A stretch of 64,000 bases of DNA from positions 62,001 through 126,000 of the forward strand of contig NZ_JADOBE010000001.1 of NCBI RefSeq assembly GCF_015637705.1. The letters are read 5' to 3'. Position numbers and translations under genes: made by a program. Each line of letters opens with the position of its first letter. Within the stretch, counting starts at the first letter, position 1. Positions 1-11,200 of this stretch are shown here, in pieces. This stretch comes from Pseudomonas sp. N040. GTDB lineage: Bacteria; Pseudomonadota; Gammaproteobacteria; Pseudomonadales; Pseudomonadaceae. A model generated the notes under the pieces. That model was not told where the DNA came from. It saw only the letters and a program-made list of their open reading frames with translations, and did not search any database.

Positions 1-1854
1 GACCTGCTCAACCGCTCCGATATTGTCGAAGTGGTTGCCTCGCGCATCCAGCTGAAAAAAACCGGCAAGAACTACAGCGCCCGCTGCCCGTTTCATAACG
101 AGAAAACCCCCTCTTTCAGCGTCAGCCCGGACAAGCAGTTCTACTACTGCTTTGGTTGCGGCGCTGGCGGCAACGCGCTGGGATTTATCATGGATCACGA
201 CCACCTGGACTTTCCCCAGGCGGTCGAGGAGCTGGCCAAGCGCGCCGGCATGGAAGTGCCGCGAGAAGAAGGCGGCCGCGACCACAAGCCCAGACCACCC
301 ACCGACTCCCCGCTGTATGCGCTGCTTGACGCCGCAACCGAGTTCTACCGGCAAACCCTGAGAAGCCACCCCGCGCGCAAGGCGGCAGTCGACTACCTGA
401 AAGGCCGCGGCCTGTCCGGGGAAATCGCCAGAGACTTCGGCCTCGGCTTTGCCCCCCCCGGCTGGGACAACCTGCTGAAACACCTGGGCGGTGACGACCT
501 GCAGCAGAAAACCATGATCGACGCCGGCCTGCTGATCGAAAACCCAGACACCGGCAAGCGCTATGACCGCTTCCGTGATCGCATCATGTTCCCCATCCGG
601 GACAGCCGCGGCCGGGTGATCGCCTTTGGCGGGCGCGTGCTGGGCGACGACAAGCCGAAATACCTGAACTCCCCGGAAACCCCGGTGTTTCACAAGGGGC
701 AGGAGCTCTACGGGCTGTTTGAAGCGCGCAAGCACAATCGCCAGCTCGACGAGATCATGGTCGTCGAAGGCTATATGGACGTCATCGCCCTGGCCCAGCA
801 GGGGCTGCGGAACGCCGTTGCCACGCTCGGAACGGCAACCAGCGAGGAGCATGTAAAGCGCCTGTTCCGCCTGGTGCCCAATATCCTGTTCTGCTTCGAC
901 GGCGATCCAGCCGGCCGCAAAGCCGCCTGGCGCGCACTCGAAGCAACGCTGCCAAGCCTGCAGGATGGGCGCCGGGCGCGCTTTCTGTTCCTGCCTGAAG
1001 GAGAAGACCCGGACAGCCTGGTCCGTGCCGAAGGAACCGAGGTCTTCCGTGCCCGCCTGCAGCAACAGTCACAGCCCCTGGCCGACTATTTTTTCCAGCA
1101 ACTCATGCAGGAGGCCGACCCCAGCTCACTGGAAGGCAAGGCCCACCTGGCAACTCTCGCCGCACCGCTGATCGAAAAAATCCCCGGCCCAAACCTCAAG
1201 GCCCTGATGCATCAAAGACTGCGCGAGATCACCGGCCTGCAAACCGAATACGGCACAACGCAATCAGCACCATCGGCAAATCCTGGTGACGATTACGCCA
1301 GCTATTACGATGCGAGCCCCGGCTTCCCGGAAAGCGCAGGATACGAAGAACCTGGTCGCCGCAATACTGCAGAAAAGCTGCGCAACAATAGCCCGGACCG
1401 CAAGCAAGCCGGCAAGTCCGCCGTCGAGCCGCCAACCCTGACCGCATTGCGCACATTGCTGCAAAGACCGAACCTGGCCAGCCAGGTGGAAAACGCCAGC
1501 CATTTCGCCGCAGAAGGTGACACCTATGCGCAGTTGCTGGTCGCCCTGCTGGAAGCACTGCAAAAGAATCCAAAGCAATCCGCCCTGCAGCTGATGGCCC
1601 GCTGGCACGGCACCGAACAGGGTCGTCTACTGCGCGCACTGGCCGAAAAGGAGTGGCTTATCGATGCCGACAACCTTGAACAGCAGTTTTTCGACACCAT
1701 AACCAGCCTGTCCGCACGCCAGCGCGAGCGCGCACTGGAACATTTGCTACAAAAAGCACGTCAAAACGAGTTGAGTGCCGAAGAGAAAGCCCAGCTGCGC
1801 GGTCTGTTGAGCCGGGAAACATCTCCCGTTAATCCGACCTCGTCTGGCGTATAA
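1..1854 (+). CDS. dnaG: DNA primase, 5' end cut by the window edge
   Basis: DnaG makes the RNA primers for replication at the fork, working with DnaB helicase. The reading frame is already open at base 1 (DLLNRSDIVEVVASRI), so only about ten N-terminal residues are missing. The CHC2 zinc ribbon is complete (RCPFH followed by YYCFGCGAGG). The TOPRIM catalytic core carries the acidic VVEGYMDV motif, and the C-terminal third is the variable DnaB-binding domain. The stop is TAA at 1852-1854, and rpoD starts 65 bp downstream, the usual dnaG-rpoD arrangement of the macromolecular synthesis operon. Identification is secure; only the true start lies outside the window. Confidence 0.97.
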   Translation, partial: DLLNRSDIVEVVASRIQLKKTGKNYSARCPFHNEKTPSFSVSPDKQFYYCFGCGAGGNALGFIMDHDHLDFPQAVEELAKRAGMEVPREEGGRDHKPRPPTDSPLYALLDAATEFYRQTLRSHPARKAAVDYLKGRGLSGEIARDFGLGFAPPGWDNLLKHLGGDDLQQKTMIDAGLLIENPDTGKRYDRFRDRIMFPIRDSRGRVIAFGGRVLGDDKPKYLNSPETPVFHKGQELYGLFEARKHNRQLDEIMVVEGYMDVIALAQQGLRNAVATLGTATSEEHVKRLFRLVPNILFCFDGDPAGRKAAWRALEATLPSLQDGRRARFLFLPEGEDPDSLVRAEGTEVFRARLQQQSQPLADYFFQQLMQEADPSSLEGKAHLATLAAPLIEKIPGPNLKALMHQRLREITGLQTEYGTTQSAPSANPGDDYASYYDASPGFPESAGYEEPGRRNTAEKLRNNSPDRKQAGKSAVEPPTLTALRTLLQRPNLASQVENASHFAAEGDTYAQLLVALLEALQKNPKQSALQLMARWHGTEQGRLLRALAEKEWLIDADNLEQQFFDTITSLSARQRERALEHLLQKARQNELSAEEKAQLRGLLSRETSPVNPTSSGV

Positions 1855-1868
1855 GGCCATAGCTCGGC

Positions 1869-1874
1869 TATAAT
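1869..1874 (+). promoter_or_regulatory. Perfect -10 hexamer between dnaG and rpoD
   Basis: A perfect TATAAT lies 15 bp after the dnaG stop and 45 bp before the rpoD ATG. The upstream -35 region (around 1845-1850, TGGCGT) is poor. It is plausibly an internal promoter giving rpoD transcription independent of dnaG, as known in related bacteria. This is inference from the hexamer and its position. Confidence 0.5.
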
Positions 1875-1919
1875 GCTCAGCTGTCTTCAGCCCGCCAAAC
1901 CTTCAATGGATAGGGTTTT

Positions 1920-3755
<1,836 letters not shown>

Positions 3756-3762
3756 TCCTGAA

Positions 3763-3790
3763 CCCCCGGCCAGACCGGGGGTTTTCTTTT
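3763..3790 (+). terminator. Rho-independent terminator of rpoD
   Basis: A 7-bp GC stem (CCCCCGG at 3763-3769, CCGGGGG at 3775-3781) with a 5-nt loop is followed by TTTTCTTTT, starting 8 bp after the rpoD stop. Confidence 0.9.
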
Positions 3791-3852
3791 GCGCCGTCAC
3801 AACGGTAATGCCCGACTACACTTCAGAAGCACTCTCCGCACTGGCCTGTCTC

Positions 3853-6800
3853 ATGTTGCGATTGCCGACTGTCTTGCTCCTGTGTCTGGCACTGCTTTCC
3901 CTCCCGGCATCCGGTCTCACGCTAAGCACCGAGGAGCGCGACTGGCTGGCCGCGCACCCCGAAATCAGCCTTGGCATTGATGAAAACTGGCCACCCTTCG
4001 AATTTCGCGATGAGCAGAAGCACTATCACGGCCTCACCGCAGACTACATAAGCCTGATTGAAAAGCGCCTGGGCGTTGATATCAAACCAGTCGAGGCGCG
4101 CGACTGGAGTGCCGTGCTGGGCATGGCCAGAACCGGCGAAGTGCAGCTTCTTTCGGCCGTTATGGCCACCCCGGAACGCCACCGGTACCTGACGTTTACC
4201 GCCCCCTACCTGGACTTCCCCATCGTCATACTGGTGCGCAAAGACGGGCCGCAGCCCAGCAGCATCGATGACCTTCCCGGCCTGACTGTCGGCGTCGTCA
4301 AGGACTACGCACCCCACGAGATTCTCAAGAACCAGCACCCGGAGCTTAACCTTCACCCGCTGCCAAGCACCTTTGCAGCCCTTCAGGCACTGGCCACCGG
4401 TGAAGTTGATGTGATGATTGGCGACCTCGCCTCCAGCACCTGGAGCATGCGGCAAAGTAAAATCAGCGGACTGCGTATCAATGGGCAGACCCCATATCGC
4501 TATCAGTTGTCGATGGCCGCACCACGTGACCAGCCGATCCTTGTTGGCATTCTTGACCGCCTGCTGGCAGAGCTGACGCCACAGGAAGTCACTGGCTTGC
4601 AAGAGCGCTGGGTTGGCATGGACACGAGCTATGCAAAAGCCTGGGATAATAAGCTGCTGTTTGGCCTGCCCGTCCTATTACTCCTGGCTGGCGCTGTGCT
4701 GGCCCTGTATCTGGGCAACAGCCGCCTGCGCGCGAGCCTCAAGCGCAGTCAGGACCTGCAACACGGCCTGCAGCTCAGCGAGCAGCATTTTCGCGACCTT
4801 GTGGAAACGCTGGACGTCGTGACCTGGGAAATGCTGCCGGCAGAGGAGCGCTTCACTTACGTCTCGCCGCATGCCGAAGAACTCTTCGGTTACCCCCTGG
4901 AAGACTGGCTCAAGCCTGGATTCTGGCAAAGCCTGCTCCCTGCCACCGACAAGCAGCAAAGCCTTGCACCTCTCAGCGCGCGCAGGGGCCGGCCATTCCA
5001 CCTGAGGCTGCTGAGCGCCGATGGCCGCACGCTCTGGGTACGCTGCATCGCCACGCAGGGCGAGGATGGCCCACGGCAGGTCTTGCGTGGCCTGCTGATC
5101 GACATGAGCGAGTCGAGGCAAGCGGAGCAGGCATTACGACAATCCGAACAGAAATTTGCGTCAGTCTTCAACAATTGTCCGGACATCATGGTCATCACCC
5201 GACAGGCAGACGGCCGCATCATCGCCATCAACCAGGCGTTCGAACAGCAAATCGGCTTCGCTGCCAACGAGGTTCTCGGCAAGACCCCCACCGAGATAGG
5301 CCTCTGGGGTATCGACGGAATTGGCGCCGATTTGATTGCGCGCGTGCAGGCCGCCCCGCAGCACAACCTTGAACTCCCCTTTATACGGCGCAACGGCGAA
5401 CGATTTTATGGCCTGTTGTCTGCGCAAATGATCAAGTTCGGCAAGACGCCGGCAATTATTGGAATTGTGCGCGATATCAGCCGCCTGAAAGACGCTCAGC
5501 AAAAGCTGGCACTCTCCGAAGAAAAATTCGCCAAGGCGTTCCGCGCATCACCCGATGGCGTGCTGTTGACACGCATGAGTGACGGACTGCTGCTGGATGT
5601 GAACGATGGTTTCAGCCGCATCACCGGTTACAGCACAGCGGAGACCGCAGGGCAGTCGACCGCCTCGCTCAACCTCTGGGTCGACCCGGCTTCCCGCAAC
5701 TGGCTGATCCAGCAGGTGCGCGCCTGCGGCAGCGTCCAGGCATACAAGGCGCTGATCCGCAACCGCGATGGCCAACAGCATCTCTGCGAGATTTCCGCCC
5801 AACGCCTGAGCATCAACGGGGTTCAGTGCATGTTGGCGATCGCGCGCGATGTCAGCGAAAGCACCCGCATGGAAGAAAAACTGCGCCAGGCCGCCACGGT
5901 CTTCGAAAGCACCGCGGAAGGCGTGCTGATTACCGACCTGGAGCAGCGCATTACTGCCGTCAACAAGGCGTTCACCACCATCACCGGTTACAGCGAAGCC
6001 GAAGTACTCGGCCTGACCCCGCGAGTGCTGGCGTCTGGTCAGCATGACAGCGCTTTTTTTGTCGGCATGTGGCACAGCCTTGCCAGTGAAGGACACTGGC
6101 AGGGTGAAATATGCAATCGGCGCAAGAACGGGGAACTCTTCCCCTGCTGGCTGACCATCAATGCCGTACGGGACAGCAGCGACGAAATCCGCACTTTCGT
6201 CTGCGTCTTCGCCGACATAAGCGCGCTCAAGCAGACCCAGGCCAGACTTGACCACCAAGTTCACCATGACCCACTCACCGGATTGCCGAATCGCCTGTTG
6301 TTCGAAAAACGCCTGCAAGATGCTCTGGATGAGGCGCACAGCGATGTTCGGCATGGTGCCGTGCTGTTCATCGACCTGGACCACTTCAAGCACATCAATG
6401 ACAGTCTCGGCCACCCGGTCGGCGATCTGCTGCTCAAGGATATTGCCCGACGCCTGCTGGAACAGGTACGCGACATTGATACGGTAGCGCGCCTGGGCGG
6501 CGATGAGTTCATCATTCTGCTACCCGGCCTCAACCACCAGCAGGACGCCGAGCAGATTGCGACCAAGCTGCTGGCCCACCTGCAGGCTCCGTTCCATATC
6601 GAAGGGCATGAGTTCTTTGCGCGCGCCAGCATCGGTATCAGCTTGTATCCGGATGATGGTGCGGATGTAGCCAGCATTGTCAGAAATGCCGATGCCGCCA
6701 TGTACCGCTCAAAATCGCGCGGGCGCAATCGCATCGAATTCTACAGCCACAGCCTGAGCCATGAAGCCAGCGAACGTGTGAGCCTGAAACAGGAGCTCCG

Positions 6801-7575
6801 GTTCGCGCTGGAGCGTAACGAACTGCAACTGCGCTACCAGCCCAAAGTGACGCTACTTGAGCACCAACTGGTTGGCGCAGAGGTGCTGATCTGCTGGAAC
6901 CATCCACGCTATGGGGATGTGCCCCCGGAGCGCTTCATCCCCCTGGCTGAAGAGTGCGGCCTGGCTGTGTCTATCGACGAATGGATGTTGCAGCAGTGCT
7001 GCCAGCAGTTGGGCCGCTGGAAGATGCAGTTCGCGGAATTCGGAGCGTTGTCGATCACCCTGTCCAGCACCATGCTGCACTACCCGCAACTGACGGAGCT
7101 TGTTGCACGGCGGCTGAATGAGTGCAATTTGTCTCCCGCAAGCCTGCAACTGGAAATCGCTGAAGGCCTCCTCACGAATCCGCCGGACGACCTGCAGGGC
7201 CTGTTGTGCGCGCTCAAGGCGCGCGGACTGGGGCTCGCGATTGCGGATTTCGGTACCGGCCACGCATCGCTGAGCTACTTGAAAAGCTTGCCGCTGGACG
7301 AACTGAAGATCGATCAGTCATTCATAAGCAATCTGCCCGACTTTCCCTACGCGGCCGCTACCGTCCGCGCCATCATTGCCCTGGCCAGCAGCATGAACCT
7401 TAAGGTCACCGCCGAAGGCGTGGAAACCCTGGAGCAAGAGGCGTTCCTGGCCCGCGAAGGCTGCCACCAACTGCAAGGCCCGCTGATCCGTGCACCGCTA
7501 TCCGCTGAAGCGTTTGCAGCAAGCTTTCTCTCCGCAACAGCCGAGCTTGGCGCCACCCAACCCCCACCGGTATAA
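3853..7575 (+). CDS. rmcA: Membrane receptor with SBP_bac_3, four PAS, GGDEF and EAL domains (RmcA-like)
   Basis: The likely role is control of cyclic-di-GMP in response to redox or ligand cues, as for P. aeruginosa RmcA (PA0575), which lies in the same place beside rpoD. Starting at ATG 3853 gives 1240 residues: signal peptide 1-20; a periplasmic solute-binding type 3 domain to about 255; a membrane segment near 268-288; four PAS domains (about 306-793); GGDEF (about 800-963) and EAL (about 980-1230). The cyclase motif GGDEF (882-886) is intact with an RxxD inhibitory site five residues before it (RDID). The EAL domain is altered: EVL for EAL at 1010, Thr where the metal-binding Asn is expected (about 1069), and Ala for the first Asp of DDFGTG (1131). 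No good ribosome binding site precedes ATG 3853, and an in-frame ATG at 3808 is an alternative start. Confidence 0.85.
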   Translation: MLRLPTVLLLCLALLSLPASGLTLSTEERDWLAAHPEISLGIDENWPPFEFRDEQKHYHGLTADYISLIEKRLGVDIKPVEARDWSAVLGMARTGEVQLLSAVMATPERHRYLTFTAPYLDFPIVILVRKDGPQPSSIDDLPGLTVGVVKDYAPHEILKNQHPELNLHPLPSTFAALQALATGEVDVMIGDLASSTWSMRQSKISGLRINGQTPYRYQLSMAAPRDQPILVGILDRLLAELTPQEVTGLQERWVGMDTSYAKAWDNKLLFGLPVLLLLAGAVLALYLGNSRLRASLKRSQDLQHGLQLSEQHFRDLVETLDVVTWEMLPAEERFTYVSPHAEELFGYPLEDWLKPGFWQSLLPATDKQQSLAPLSARRGRPFHLRLLSADGRTLWVRCIATQGEDGPRQVLRGLLIDMSESRQAEQALRQSEQKFASVFNNCPDIMVITRQADGRIIAINQAFEQQIGFAANEVLGKTPTEIGLWGIDGIGADLIARVQAAPQHNLELPFIRRNGERFYGLLSAQMIKFGKTPAIIGIVRDISRLKDAQQKLALSEEKFAKAFRASPDGVLLTRMSDGLLLDVNDGFSRITGYSTAETAGQSTASLNLWVDPASRNWLIQQVRACGSVQAYKALIRNRDGQQHLCEISAQRLSINGVQCMLAIARDVSESTRMEEKLRQAATVFESTAEGVLITDLEQRITAVNKAFTTITGYSEAEVLGLTPRVLASGQHDSAFFVGMWHSLASEGHWQGEICNRRKNGELFPCWLTINAVRDSSDEIRTFVCVFADISALKQTQARLDHQVHHDPLTGLPNRLLFEKRLQDALDEAHSDVRHGAVLFIDLDHFKHINDSLGHPVGDLLLKDIARRLLEQVRDIDTVARLGGDEFIILLPGLNHQQDAEQIATKLLAHLQAPFHIEGHEFFARASIGISLYPDDGADVASIVRNADAAMYRSKSRGRNRIEFYSHSLSHEASERVSLKQELRFALERNELQLRYQPKVTLLEHQLVGAEVLICWNHPRYGDVPPERFIPLAEECGLAVSIDEWMLQQCCQQLGRWKMQFAEFGALSITLSSTMLHYPQLTELVARRLNECNLSPASLQLEIAEGLLTNPPDDLQGLLCALKARGLGLAIADFGTGHASLSYLKSLPLDELKIDQSFISNLPDFPYAAATVRAIIALASSMNLKVTAEGVETLEQEAFLAREGCHQLQGPLIRAPLSAEAFAASFLSATAELGATQPPPV

Positions 7576-7576
7576 T
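7547..7576 (+). promoter_or_regulatory. Sigma-70 promoter for tRNA-Met
   Basis: TTGGCG (7547-7552) and a perfect TATAAT (7571-7576) are separated by 18 bp, with the tRNA 5' end 16 bp after the -10. The -10 overlaps the stop codon of the upstream GGDEF/EAL gene, so the tRNA is probably transcribed independently. Confidence 0.75.
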
Positions 7577-7591
7577 CCGCCGGCTTTCTGG

Positions 7592-7668
7592 GGGCCCATA
7601 GCTCAGTTGGTTAGAGCAGAGGACTCATAATCCTTTGGTCCACGGTTCGAGTCCGTGTGGGCCCACCA
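7592..7668 (+). tRNA. tRNA-Met (CAT anticodon), CCA encoded
   Basis: A 77-nt cloverleaf includes the encoded CCA. The acceptor stem GGGCCCA pairs with TGGGCCC; the D arm is GCTC/GAGC; the anticodon stem-loop spans GAGGA-CTCATAA-TCCTT with CAT at 7626-7628; the T arm is CACGG-TTCGAGT-CCGTG. A CAT anticodon fits either elongator Met or the lysidine-modified Ile2 tRNA. I favour elongator Met from the Met tRNA that I recall beside PA0575 in P. aeruginosa. Confidence 0.93.
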
Positions 7669-7777
7669 CCAAAGCACCGCCCCCGACCAGCCCGTGTGCT
7701 GGTCTTTTCGTTTGTGACTGCGCCATATCCTCGACTGCCACGCATGTCGGTCATTGCTGCCAACGGCTAGAGACAGC

Positions 7778-7813
7778 AAAAAGCCCGGCAAGCTCTCGCC
7801 TGCCGGGCTTTTG
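7778..7813. terminator. Bidirectional terminator between tRNA-Met and acyl-CoA dehydrogenase
   Basis: A 12-bp perfect stem (AAAAGCCCGGCA at 7779-7790, TGCCGGGCTTTT at 7801-7812) with a 10-nt loop and A/T runs on both sides can terminate the tRNA on + and the dehydrogenase on the minus strand. Confidence 0.85.
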
Positions 7814-7841
7814 ATTCAGCTGGACGCAGGCTGGAGCCTAC

Positions 7842-9620
7842 TCAGAACTGTGCCGCATCCAGCAGATAGAGCGACTCGCTGCCAGCCTTGACTGCTGCGG
7901 TCAGCGAATGAATGCGTGGCAGCACGCGGGCAAAGTAGAAGCGCGCGGTGCCGAGCTTGCTCACGTAGAACTCGTCCTGATCCAGCTTGGCCAGCGCGGT
8001 GCGTGCCATCAGTGCCCACATGTAGGCATAGGCGGTGTAGCCGAACACCTGCAGGTACTCTACCGAAGCAGCACCCACTTCGCTCGGATTAACCTTGGAA
8101 CGGGCCAGCAGGTCGGCAGTCATCTGCTCGAGGTTTTCGATGGCCGCCTTCAGTGGCTCGACGAATTCGGCCAGGGAAGCATCAGCGGAATCGGTGAACG
8201 CACGGATTTCATCGGCAAAGTGCTTGTAGAAAACACCGCCACTGCCAATCACCTTGCGCGCCACCAGGTCGAGTGCCTGGATGCCGTTGGTGCCTTCGTA
8301 GATCTGCGTGATCCGGCAGTCGCGGATCAGTTGCTCCTGGCCCCACTCGCGGACGAAACCGTGGCCGCCAAAAATCTGCTGGCCATGAACGGTCGCTTCC
8401 AGCGCCATATCCGTGAGGAAGGCCTTGGCTACCGGGGTCAGCAGGGCAACCAGCTCTTCCGCGCGCTTGCGCGTTGCCGGATCTTCGCTGTATTTGGCGG
8501 TGTCCAACTGCATGGCAACGTAGCTGGAGAATGCGCGACCGCCCTCGTTCAGCGCCTTCATGGTCAACAGCATGCGACGCACATCGGGATGCACGATGAT
8601 CGGATCGGCGAGCTTGTCCTTGGCCACCGGGCCAGTGGGCGCACGGCCCTGGATACGGTCGCGCGCATACTCAACGGCATTCTGGTAGGAGCGCTCACCC
8701 AGCGACAGGCCCTGGATACCCACACCCAGGCGCTCGTAGTTCATCATGGTGAACATGGCGGCCAGGCCCTTGTTCGGCGCATCGACAATCCAGCCGGTCG
8801 CACCGTCGAAGTTCATCACGCAGGTGGCCGAAGCCTTGATCCCCATCTTATGCTCGATGGAACCGCAGGACACCGCATTCTGTTCGCCCAGGCTGCCATC
8901 GGCATTGACCATGAACTTCGGCACCAGGAACAGGGAGATGCCTTTCGGGCCGGCAGGCGCGTCAGGCAGCTTGGCCAGCACCAGGTGAATGATGTTCTCG
9001 GTCAGGTCGTGCTCGCCACCGGTGATGAAGATCTTGGTGCCGGACACCTTGTAGCTGCCATCTGCCTGCGGCTCCGCCTTGGTGCGGATGATGCCCAGGT
9101 CGGAACCTGAATGCGGCTCGGTCAGGCACATCGAACCGGCCCATACGCCGGCATACATGTTCGGCAGGTATTTGTCTTTCAGCTCTTCCGAGGCGTGGGC
9201 GTTGAGCGACAGGCAGGCTCCGGCAGTCAGCATCGGATACAGGCCAAAGGACAGGTTGGCCGAATTGACCATTTCCTCGACTTGCGCCGCGATGACCTTG
9301 GGCATGCCCATGCCACCATAGGCCGCATCGCCGCCGACACCGACCCAGCCACCCTCGGCGTAGGTCTTGTAGGCCTCGGGAAAGCCTGCCGGAGTTTTCA
9401 CGGCACCATCCTTCCAGGAGCAACCCTCTTCATCGCCCGTACGGTTCAGCGGCGCCAGCACTCCGGCAGTAACCTTGCCAGCTTCTTCGAGAATGGCTGC
9501 TGCAGTCTCTTCATCAACCACTTCCGCCAGCCCCGGCAACTCGGCCCAGAGCTTGGAAACCTCGAAGACCTCGTTGAGGACGAAACGCATGTCACGCAGG
9601 GGGGCTTTGTAGTCTGCCAT
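7842..9620 (-). CDS. Acyl-CoA dehydrogenase, large FadE-type with C-terminal extension
   Basis: This FAD enzyme catalyses the first oxidation step of fatty acid beta-oxidation. At 592 residues it is about 200 longer than classical acyl-CoA dehydrogenases because of a C-terminal extension domain. The N-terminal domain, the middle beta domain (MCLTEPHSGSDLG, then TKIFITGGEHDL) and the helical C domain are in order. The flavin/catalytic-Glu segment reads QIYEGTNGIQALDL. The ATG at 9620 ([10 protein letters not shown]) is preferred because it matches the start of the paralogue at 13006 and has a GAGG upstream. It is one of two paralogues flanking a diguanylate cyclase, corresponding to P. aeruginosa PA0506/PA0508. 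Chain-length preference cannot be read from the sequence. Confidence 0.93.
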   Translation of the reverse strand: MADYKAPLRDMRFVLNEVFEVSKLWAELPGLAEVVDEETAAAILEEAGKVTAGVLAPLNRTGDEEGCSWKDGAVKTPAGFPEAYKTYAEGGWVGVGGDAAYGGMGMPKVIAAQVEEMVNSANLSFGLYPMLTAGACLSLNAHASEELKDKYLPNMYAGVWAGSMCLTEPHSGSDLGIIRTKAEPQADGSYKVSGTKIFITGGEHDLTENIIHLVLAKLPDAPAGPKGISLFLVPKFMVNADGSLGEQNAVSCGSIEHKMGIKASATCVMNFDGATGWIVDAPNKGLAAMFTMMNYERLGVGIQGLSLGERSYQNAVEYARDRIQGRAPTGPVAKDKLADPIIVHPDVRRMLLTMKALNEGGRAFSSYVAMQLDTAKYSEDPATRKRAEELVALLTPVAKAFLTDMALEATVHGQQIFGGHGFVREWGQEQLIRDCRITQIYEGTNGIQALDLVARKVIGSGGVFYKHFADEIRAFTDSADASLAEFVEPLKAAIENLEQMTADLLARSKVNPSEVGAASVEYLQVFGYTAYAYMWALMARTALAKLDQDEFYVSKLGTARFYFARVLPRIHSLTAAVKAGSESLYLLDAAQF

Positions 9621-9748
9621 GTGAACCTCGCAAAAGAATGACGGCCGAACGGCCATTTCAACGCGCGAATCATACTGGACAATTCAATAGATATAAATCG
9701 TCATTTCGTGACCACTGACGACCGGATAGTCACTACGCGACTTTAATT

Positions 9749-11038
9749 CTACCCGGCAAATTCTGCCAGGCGGACAGCGCCACTGCGCCGCTGGCCATCG
9801 ACCCGCACACAGTTTCGCCCGCTATTTTTTGCACTGTAGAGGGCCTTGTCAGCGGCCTTGATGACGTCTTCGGCGGTCCGCAGCGGCAAATGCCGCTCTG
9901 CCGCCCCGATACTGATGGTCACCGAGACACTGCCTCCACCCTGTTGCCTGCGCGTCTGCCGGCCTACCGCATCGTCCCTGGGTCGCTTGCTCTGGTCGCG
10001 CAACTGCAGGACATACATTTCGATGCTTTTGCGCAACAGCTCCAGATGAGGCAAGCATTCATCCAGCGTTTTGCCGGGGAACACCACGACAAACTCTTCC
10101 CCGCCATAACGATAGGCGCGGCCGCCGCCGCCGACCTTGCGCAACTGGGCCGCGACCACGCGCAGCACCTGATCACCGACATCATGGCCGTAGGTATCAT
10201 TGAAGCGCTTGAAGTGATCGACATCGGTCATGGCGATTACGTACTGGCGGCCCAGGCGCAGCAGTCTTTCATTCAGTGCGCGACGTCCCGGCAAACCTGT
10301 GAGCTCATCGCGAAAGGCCATCTGGTAGGCCTCATGGGCTACCGCCGCAACCAGCATGAGCATCGCCAGACTGCTCATGACATGCAGGGCGTGCGCACGG
10401 ATGAACACCTCTGGCAACATCCAGAACAGTCCCGCCAAGCCCAGCAACAGCGCCGCATGCAGAGGCCGCGGCCGGTGCACATATTGAATCGCCAGCAGCA
10501 GCAGAACAGCCAGGAACAGCGGATAGGCGAGCTGGATCAGGCGCATCCAGCTGGCATGCAGGGCTGGCCAGCGAATTTCGGTGAGCCAGGCTTGCACGCC
10601 CTGTGGAAAGCGGTTGGCCAACGCAACTGCCACGCCAATGACCAGCAACAGCACCGCGGCCCTGGCCAGCAAATCCTGAAACAGGTGGGTACGCTCCTGC
10701 CACAAGGCGTACAGCCCGTACAGCAGCGGCAACAGCAATGAACCCAGATGAAAAACCAGTCCGGCATCTTCACGCGCCTGCTGGTGCAGCACGAAGTAAT
10801 CAATCTGGGTATCCAGCTGGTAGTACAGCAGATAGACCACCAACAGCAGAAACAGCTCGCGCTGGCGTCCGTAGGCGGCACAGAAGGCACCTCCCAGCAG
10901 CACCAGCAGGGTTGGCAGCACATTGAACAGCGAGACAAAAAACTCGTTCAACTGCATGAAACTGACAGCCAGCACCCCACTCACCAGCAAACCCAGTGAG
11001 GGCAGCAAATGACTGAGACGCAAATCTGCTAACTGCAA
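9749..11038 (-). CDS. Membrane-bound GGDEF diguanylate cyclase
   Basis: It probably synthesises cyclic-di-GMP from GTP at the inner membrane. The N-terminal half holds about six to eight hydrophobic segments; the C-terminal domain carries FRDELTGLPGRRALNERL, DVDHFKRFNDTYGHDVGD and the active-site motif YRYGGEEFVVVFPG. The position where an RxxD product-inhibition site would lie reads GGGG, so this cyclase appears to lack the canonical I-site. No ATG lies near the 5' end. I chose TTG at 11038 because TGGAG sits 8 bp upstream; an in-frame TTG at 11065 would add nine residues. The gene sits alone between two acyl-CoA dehydrogenase genes, and no specific partner is evident. Confidence 0.85.
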   Translation of the reverse strand: MQLADLRLSHLLPSLGLLVSGVLAVSFMQLNEFFVSLFNVLPTLLVLLGGAFCAAYGRQRELFLLLVVYLLYYQLDTQIDYFVLHQQAREDAGLVFHLGSLLLPLLYGLYALWQERTHLFQDLLARAAVLLLVIGVAVALANRFPQGVQAWLTEIRWPALHASWMRLIQLAYPLFLAVLLLLAIQYVHRPRPLHAALLLGLAGLFWMLPEVFIRAHALHVMSSLAMLMLVAAVAHEAYQMAFRDELTGLPGRRALNERLLRLGRQYVIAMTDVDHFKRFNDTYGHDVGDQVLRVVAAQLRKVGGGGRAYRYGGEEFVVVFPGKTLDECLPHLELLRKSIEMYVLQLRDQSKRPRDDAVGRQTRRQQGGGSVSVTISIGAAERHLPLRTAEDVIKAADKALYSAKNSGRNCVRVDGQRRSGAVRLAEFAG

Positions 11039-11147
11039 TAAGCTAACTCCAGGCTTCTCCTGCAAGCCGACATTGTGCCTGTCGACTGTCCGTATGACAC
11101 CTTAGCATTTGAGCCCTTGTGACACGCTAGCCAGTTGCCATGCCGAA

Positions 11148-11177
11148 AGCAAAACGCCCACCGGAGAGGTGGGCGCT
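11148..11177 (-). terminator. Terminator of second acyl-CoA dehydrogenase
   Basis: Read on the minus strand, an 8-bp stem CGCCCACC/GGTGGGCG with a 5-nt loop is followed by TTTTGCTTT, starting about 25 bp after the stop of the gene ending at 11201. Confidence 0.8.
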
Positions 11178-11200
11178 TGCATTACCAGGACGGCCCGGAA

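Noticed and set aside
7908..9110. 400-codon + strand frame opposite the first acyl-CoA dehydrogenase
   Set aside because: Shadow of a clear FadE-type gene; no start signal or domain.
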